Source of the DNA: Lachnospiraceae bacterium
Lineage (GTDB): Bacteria; Bacillota; Clostridia; Lachnospirales; Lachnospiraceae
Length of the DNA stretch: 52,155 nucleotides
Assembly: GCA_900772845.1 (NCBI GenBank)
Contig: CAAGSD010000020.1
Span: 1 to 52,155, forward strand
Direction of reading: 5' to 3'
Shown: one piece after another, positions 47,823-52,155 of the stretch
Numbering within the stretch: position 1 is the stretch's first letter
Layout of the letters: each line of letters opens with the position of its first letter
Position numbers and translations under genes: made by a program
The notes under the pieces: model-generated
The model's database searches: none
Told to the model about the DNA's origin: nothing
Seen by the model: only the letters and a program-made list of their open reading frames with translations

Positions 47823-50636
47823 TTATTCATTTCGAAAGCTTTCGATATCGTTCTTGCCCACATAACGTAAGAACATCCGGTTCATGTCAATGCCGCTTTC
47901 TCCGAAATACAACTTCATGTACTTCTCGCCGTCCTGTCGGATTGCCAGAGTCACGGACTGTTCCACAGCCTTGCCCTCTGTGCCGTTGATGGTCACAGTC
48001 TGCTGTAATGTATTATTCAGGAACACGGAAATAGGCAGCTGCGCCAGCGGACCCAACGTGGAACTCATCCGGAATACCAGTTCATATCGTCCGACCTTAG
48101 GGAACCGCAGCTGATATACCGCACCGGTGCCCTTCTTAGTGATCAGCTTTTCCAGTGGAAGTTCGATCTCTTCCCCGGTCTTCGGCTCTGACAGTTCCAG
48201 CCGGGCCAGCACCTGTCCACTGTCTCCTGCTCCCTCTGTGCTTACCGGACTGTGAAGCTCCGTACACTTCTCTTCCTCTCTGTCAAGCAGCCTCTCCATG
48301 GCAACGGAGCGTAGCAGGAACCCACAGATATTTGCAGCATTCCGTGTAAGCTGTGCTCTGGTCAGCCTGCCGTCCGCCAACCCCTCTGCGGTATTGTCTC
48401 CGGCAGAATTGGCTGCTGCATCAGCTACGACCATATAGATATCGTTCTGCGCCCGTACCATGGGAACCGTCTGTTTCCCGGAGCCTGGCTCACCTTCCTC
48501 ATTGATCTTTGCCCACCAGTCGGTCATGACAATACCCTGATAGCCCCATTCCTTACGGAGGATGGTTGTCAGAAGATCATAGCTGCCTGCGGTCCACAGT
48601 CCGTTCACCGGACCATAGGTGGACATGATGCTGTAGGCTCCGCCCTGTTTTACGGCGATCTCAAATCCTTTCAGATAGATCTCCCGCAACGCCCTCTCGG
48701 ATACAATAGCATTGGCATCATGCCGTTTGAATTCCTGATTATTACATGCAAAATGCTTGATGGTTCCGGTAACTCCGTATTTTCCCATGCCTTTCAGCTG
48801 TGCCGCCGCCATGGTACCGGTGAGGTACGGATCCTCGGAAAAATACTCAAAGTTACGTCCATTCAACGGATTTCTGTGAATATTGATGCCGGGGCCTAAG
48901 AGGGAATCAATCTTGTTCTTACGAAGCTCCATGCCTTCCATCTCATACAATTCCTCCACCAGCTCCGGATCGAAGGTGCAGGCCAACAACGTACCGTTCG
49001 GCAGCGCATAGGCCATGGTACCGCAGTCCATACGGATGCCGGAAGGACCATCGGAACAACAGGCTGCCGGAATACCGAACTGCTGCAGTCTGTCGGTCAC
49101 ACCGCCGAAAGCTGCTGCTGTTCCGGGGGTAACTTTCGGGGAACACATGCCTTCTCCCCTGGTCATGCAGATCAGATCTTCGTCTGACAGCTGTGTCAGG
49201 AACTGTTCCAACGTAATCTTTTTGTCATAGACATCTGCCAGCTTCCATCCCTGATCTCCCATATATTCACTCCGGGTGGGTCTTTCCTGCAAAATACGTT
49301 CCGCCAGATCAACCGTCCGTAGGGGAACGTCCTCCCAATTAGCAATGGCATGCTTGTTTTCTCCGAAGAAGAACGGTCGTAAGCGTTTAAATGCCTGCAC
49401 CGGAGCCAGTGCTTCCGTAACGGTTTGTACGATCTGCAGCTCCGATAACGTCACTTTGCCGGCTTCTTTTGCACTCCGCACATCGGTACCGACATAGAAG
49501 ATATAGTCTCCTGCTTCCAATACATAGCAGGATTTATGTCCGGTGACACCACTGTCATCATAGGACGCAAGCTCCGTCAGTTCTGCTTTCAGGATCAGTT
49601 CTTCACTTGCTCCGGGCTTCAGTTCTTCCGTCTTGGCATAAGCTGCCAGCTGACGCAGCGGCTTTCCCAGTTTTCCCTGAGGAGCCTCCACATAGACCTG
49701 TATGGTCTCTCTGCCGGACATGCCGCCAACATTTGTCACTTTCTCAATGACAGTTGCCTCGGTTCCCTGCACTGCCAGTCCCATGCTCTCTGTCTGGAAC
49801 CGGGTATAGGACAGTCCAAAGCCAAAGGGATATTTTACCTTGTCTCTGGCAAAGGTCTCAAAATAGCGATAACCTACATAGATGTCCTCGGTATAAAAAT
49901 TCTCCACCGGATCCCCGAAATTCTCCGTGGAAGGATAATCCTCAATATCTTCCGCAATAGTATCGCTGAGCTTACCACCGGGGTTCACTTTTCCTGTCAG
50001 GACATCTACTGTGGCTCTGCCGCCCTCCTGGCCGCCCTGCCATACATAGAGCACAGCCTGTGGCTGATATCGGTCGACCCACTTCATATCCATGATATTA
50101 CCCACATTCAGCACAACGATGGTCCGGACAAATGCATTACAGACATTACGAAGAATTTCTTCCTCCGCAGCCGTCAGCAGATAACTGCCTTCCGCAGCAC
50201 TATTATCCTTGTCCTCTCCTGCGGTTCGGCCGAGAACCACAATCGCCAGATCCGACTGTTCCGCCGCCTGTCTCGCCAGTTCTTCGCTGACGGGCATTTC
50301 TTCCTGGTTCCAGGGCTCCATGGCCCATCCCTCTCCTATATCAAAAGGATGATCCTTCAGCCATTCCCGGTACTGTGCCTCCAGTGCCTCATTCACCTGT
50401 ACGGTGCCGTCTTCCTTCAGACTGTCTGTAATATTGGTCACATATGGAGCATTGACCATACCCCCGGAACCCGTACCGCTCTTATAATGCTCGAACTGGG
50501 TTCTGCCGAAGATGGATACTCTTTGTCCCTTTTGTAACGGCAGGGTATCCTCTTCATTACGAAGCAGTACGCTTCCCTCCGCCGCCACACGTCTTGCAAG
50601 TTCCGCATACTTTTGATAATCCAATGTGTATTTCAT
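47823..50636 (-). CDS. GH3 beta-glucosidase with permuted domain order
   Basis: The 937-residue enzyme has the GH3 C-terminal-type domain first (residues 1-260: AAEGSVLLRNEEDTLPL, GRTAGEDKDNSA), then an FnIII-like domain (about 290-390), then the (alpha/beta)8 domain (about 470-780) with SDGPSGIR near 530, KHFACNN, and the nucleophile Asp in GIVMTDWW near 702. A beta-sandwich follows at the C-terminus (about 830-925). This reversed order is known from rumen Butyrivibrio and Ruminococcus enzymes. There is no signal peptide, so it probably acts on imported oligosaccharides. GGAG lies seven bases before the ATG. Confidence 0.92.
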   Translation of the reverse strand: MKYTLDYQKYAELARRVAAEGSVLLRNEEDTLPLQKGQRVSIFGRTQFEHYKSGTGSGGMVNAPYVTNITDSLKEDGTVQVNEALEAQYREWLKDHPFDIGEGWAMEPWNQEEMPVSEELARQAAEQSDLAIVVLGRTAGEDKDNSAAEGSYLLTAAEEEILRNVCNAFVRTIVVLNVGNIMDMKWVDRYQPQAVLYVWQGGQEGGRATVDVLTGKVNPGGKLSDTIAEDIEDYPSTENFGDPVENFYTEDIYVGYRYFETFARDKVKYPFGFGLSYTRFQTESMGLAVQGTEATVIEKVTNVGGMSGRETIQVYVEAPQGKLGKPLRQLAAYAKTEELKPGASEELILKAELTELASYDDSGVTGHKSCYVLEAGDYIFYVGTDVRSAKEAGKVTLSELQIVQTVTEALAPVQAFKRLRPFFFGENKHAIANWEDVPLRTVDLAERILQERPTRSEYMGDQGWKLADVYDKKITLEQFLTQLSDEDLICMTRGEGMCSPKVTPGTAAAFGGVTDRLQQFGIPAACCSDGPSGIRMDCGTMAYALPNGTLLACTFDPELVEELYEMEGMELRKNKIDSLLGPGINIHRNPLNGRNFEYFSEDPYLTGTMAAAQLKGMGKYGVTGTIKHFACNNQEFKRHDANAIVSERALREIYLKGFEIAVKQGGAYSIMSTYGPVNGLWTAGSYDLLTTILRKEWGYQGIVMTDWWAKINEEGEPGSGKQTVPMVRAQNDIYMVVADAAANSAGDNTAEGLADGRLTRAQLTRNAANICGFLLRSVAMERLLDREEEKCTELHSPVSTEGAGDSGQVLARLELSEPKTGEEIELPLEKLITKKGTGAVYQLRFPKVGRYELVFRMSSTLGPLAQLPISVFLNNTLQQTVTINGTEGKAVEQSVTLAIRQDGEKYMKLYFGESGIDMNRMFLRYVGKNDIESFRNE

Positions 50637-50726
50637 ATGCCTGCTCCTCTCTTATCTCTGTTTCATATCACAGATACTCCGTGATCAGATTATTTTCATC
50701 TGCAGCATCAGAAAAGCTTGACGCAG

Positions 50727-51995
50727 CTAGAGAATGATCCTGACTACAAATTCCTCGTTCTCCATGAAAAACTGATACTGACCATGAAGACTCTCTACAT
50801 AGTATACGATACTTCTGACTCCCAGTCCATGTCCGGATCGTTCTGTCACCGGGATCCCATCTGTAAAGACGGGAGGCTCCTGCACCGGATTTTTCTCCAT
50901 CAGCAGAAGATGACCGGCTGTTTCCGACAGCATCAGCTGAATCCTTCGTTCTTTTTCCGGCAGCTGCTGTACTGCATGCATGGCATTTTCCAATACATTG
51001 GATAAAATAGCGCAGAACATCATTTCAGAACAGGGAAGCTTCCCGCCGATGGCAGCCTGCACCTTCCACTGGATTTTTCTCTCCGTAAAGCGCATATCAT
51101 ACGTAGACAATACGGAATTCAGCATTTCATTTTTACAGTATGTCTTTATAACAGTATCTTCATAGGTCTGACTGATCTCATTCAGGTATTTCAGTGCTTT
51201 TTCGTTATCTCCCTGCTGAATCAGGGTACGAAGTATTGAAAAATGATGTCTGGTATCATGCCGTAAAATAGACATCTTTTTCTCGCTTTTTCTCGTATTG
51301 GTCATTTCTGTCTGGAATGAATTCAGCTGCATCCGGATCAGTTCATTGTACTGCTCCGCCTTGTTCTTCATCTCGTACTCCCGGAAATATACCAGTAAAA
51401 AGAGCAGATACGTCAGACACATGGCAAACCCAAGGAATTCCGGAACGGCCTTATTTCCCGTATACAGCAGACTGGAAAATTTCGTGGTGGCATAATCGAA
51501 AATATAATATATCATGGGCAGACTTCCGATAATAAGAAGTTCCCTGTCTGTCTTGGCAAACAGCATTGCTGTCGTCTGACAGACATACCTGCACAAAATG
51601 ACAAAAACTCCAATGGTCACCAGGATTCTGCAGGCATAATAACACCACTCCTGCCTTGTCACAAATAATGCGAAAAGTCCCATCCAGTTACTGCACTGAC
51701 AACATAAATATGCCGTGAAAATAGAAATCAGAGAGGGAAGAACACGGAATTTGTAATGCAATACCAGTATACATAACAGCGGGACATGTACGATCAATGG
51801 ATAAATCTGATCTACTGTTTCTGTTCCAAAGAGAAGTACACACAGAGCATATAGAATTCCTGAAACAACCGCCAATGACAACAATCGCAATATATTTTTC
51901 TTATCCTGCTTCACTCCCAGAAAAAATGCCGACAGGAAGATTCCAAACAGCATTGTCGTTATATGATGCATATATGTTAAAATCTGTAGTACCAT
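50727..51995 (-). CDS. GHKL (AgrC-like) sensor histidine kinase
   Basis: The 422-residue protein has about six to seven hydrophobic helices (residues 1-205), then an H-box LRHDTRHHFSIL (near residue 245) and a GHKL ATPase domain with N-box LSNVLENAMHA and glycine box GHGLGVRSIVYY. This architecture is that of AgrC/BlpH-type kinases that sense peptides or small signals and pair with LytTR response regulators. No response regulator is in the window; it may lie to the right beyond repeat copy C. The ribosome binding site is weak and purine-rich (GAGAGAAGAG). Confidence 0.9.
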   Translation of the reverse strand: MVLQILTYMHHITTMLFGIFLSAFFLGVKQDKKNILRLLSLAVVSGILYALCVLLFGTETVDQIYPLIVHVPLLCILVLHYKFRVLPSLISIFTAYLCCQCSNWMGLFALFVTRQEWCYYACRILVTIGVFVILCRYVCQTTAMLFAKTDRELLIIGSLPMIYYIFDYATTKFSSLLYTGNKAVPEFLGFAMCLTYLLFLLVYFREYEMKNKAEQYNELIRMQLNSFQTEMTNTRKSEKKMSILRHDTRHHFSILRTLIQQGDNEKALKYLNEISQTYEDTVIKTYCKNEMLNSVLSTYDMRFTERKIQWKVQAAIGGKLPCSEMMFCAILSNVLENAMHAVQQLPEKERRIQLMLSETAGHLLLMEKNPVQEPPVFTDGIPVTERSGHGLGVRSIVYYVESLHGQYQFFMENEEFVVRIIL

Positions 51996-52056
51996 TCTCT
52001 TCTCTCTTTCGTATTCTTACCCATACATCCTTTACGGTATAAACCATTTCTATTAT

Positions 52057-52155
52057 ATGATGCCAGGGTCAAAAGGTCTAAGCCCATATGAGCTTGCTCA
52101 TAAGTGGGTGAAAGACCTTATGACCCGCCCCGATATGAGCATAAAAGTGGGATGA
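52057..52155 (-). repeat. 198-bp dispersed multi-hairpin repeat, copy C (cut by the window edge)
   Basis: The first 99 bases of the element are present in the same orientation as copy B, with a handful of mismatches. The end ATGATGCCAGGGTCAAAAG and the AAGGTCT..CCCA..GAGC stems are recognisable; the remainder is off the window. It lies upstream of the sensor kinase gene. Confidence 0.88.

Noticed and set aside
49536..50537. 333-codon plus-strand frame opposite the GH3 gene
   Set aside because: It is a shadow of the clear GH3 coding sequence on the minus strand, with no ribosome binding site or family motif.
1..52155. CRISPR array
   Set aside because: No set of regularly spaced repeats with unique spacers was seen. 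The only regular array is the three 13-mers at 33979-34057, which has unique parts of 20 bases and no cas genes.

Overview
The window looks like chromosome from a motile, spore-forming member of the Lachnospiraceae (Clostridia). The reasons are an anaerobic class III ribonucleotide reductase, a yabP-yabQ-divIC-spoIIE-tilS-hpt-ftsH block in Bacillus/Clostridium order, a Lachnospiraceae-type flagellin, strong AGGAGG ribosome binding sites, and glycan enzymes typical of gut anaerobes. GC content is moderate by eye. The genus cannot be fixed from this sequence alone.

Layout. 1-4.5 kb (minus): nrdD and the start of nrdG, with a possible NrdR box, then a J-domain protein, a DUF5685-type protein and a zinc-ribbon membrane protein. 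4.7-10.8 kb: small regulators (TetR, MarR, LysR), a TauE/SafE exporter, a LOG-family protein, a 23-codon gene, a cupin, a phosphoesterase and a membrane protein. 10.8-13.5 kb: an AT-rich accessory cluster (nuclease-like protein, membrane protein, double zinc-ribbon protein, XRE regulator) next to tRNA-Leu(UAA) and tRNA-Tyr(GUA). 13.9-18 kb: a membrane glycosyltransferase and a GH13 enzyme. 18-25.5 kb: ftsH, hpt, tilS, a spoIIE without its membrane half, divIC, yabQ, yabP, rqcP and hup. 25.6-33.9 kb: a PEGA lipoprotein, a CotS-like protein, cca, a HAD phosphatase, a PrsA-like foldase and an M3 peptidase. 34.2-35.5 kb: an Rpn nuclease locus. 35.6-41.5 kb: flagellin, csrA, a small tyrosine recombinase, an esterase and a chemoreceptor. 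41.6-52 kb: an AraC regulator, CapA-like and LCP envelope proteins, a cytidylate-kinase-like protein, an ion transporter, a GH3 beta-glucosidase and a GHKL sensor kinase.

The most striking locus is 37.3-41.5 kb. A FimB-sized tyrosine recombinase lies between two 32-bp inverted sites that match at 31 of 32 positions. Each site has two 11-bp arms around an identical 7-bp spacer. Inside the segment, against its right end, is a near-perfect sigma-28 flagellar promoter (TAAAGTTT-N11-GCCGAAAT). It now points at an esterase plus chemoreceptor-PilZ operon. Inversion would point it at csrA-flagellin, which has no visible promoter of its own. I infer a self-encoded inversion switch that sends flagellar sigma-factor transcription either to flagellin/CsrA or to a c-di-GMP-linked chemoreceptor.

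A second strong locus is the Rpn gene at 34.2-35.5 kb. It has an internal ribosome binding site and ATG that would give a 79-residue C-terminal product. Directly downstream is a separate 79-codon gene that duplicates this product. This fits an intragenic antitoxin that has been copied into an independent gene.

A 198-bp multi-hairpin repeat with imperfect terminal inverted repeats occurs at 5.4 kb, 25.0 kb and the right edge of the window, and a related short hairpin lies at 8.9 kb. All calls come from reading the sequence. No database search, folding program or alignment program was run.
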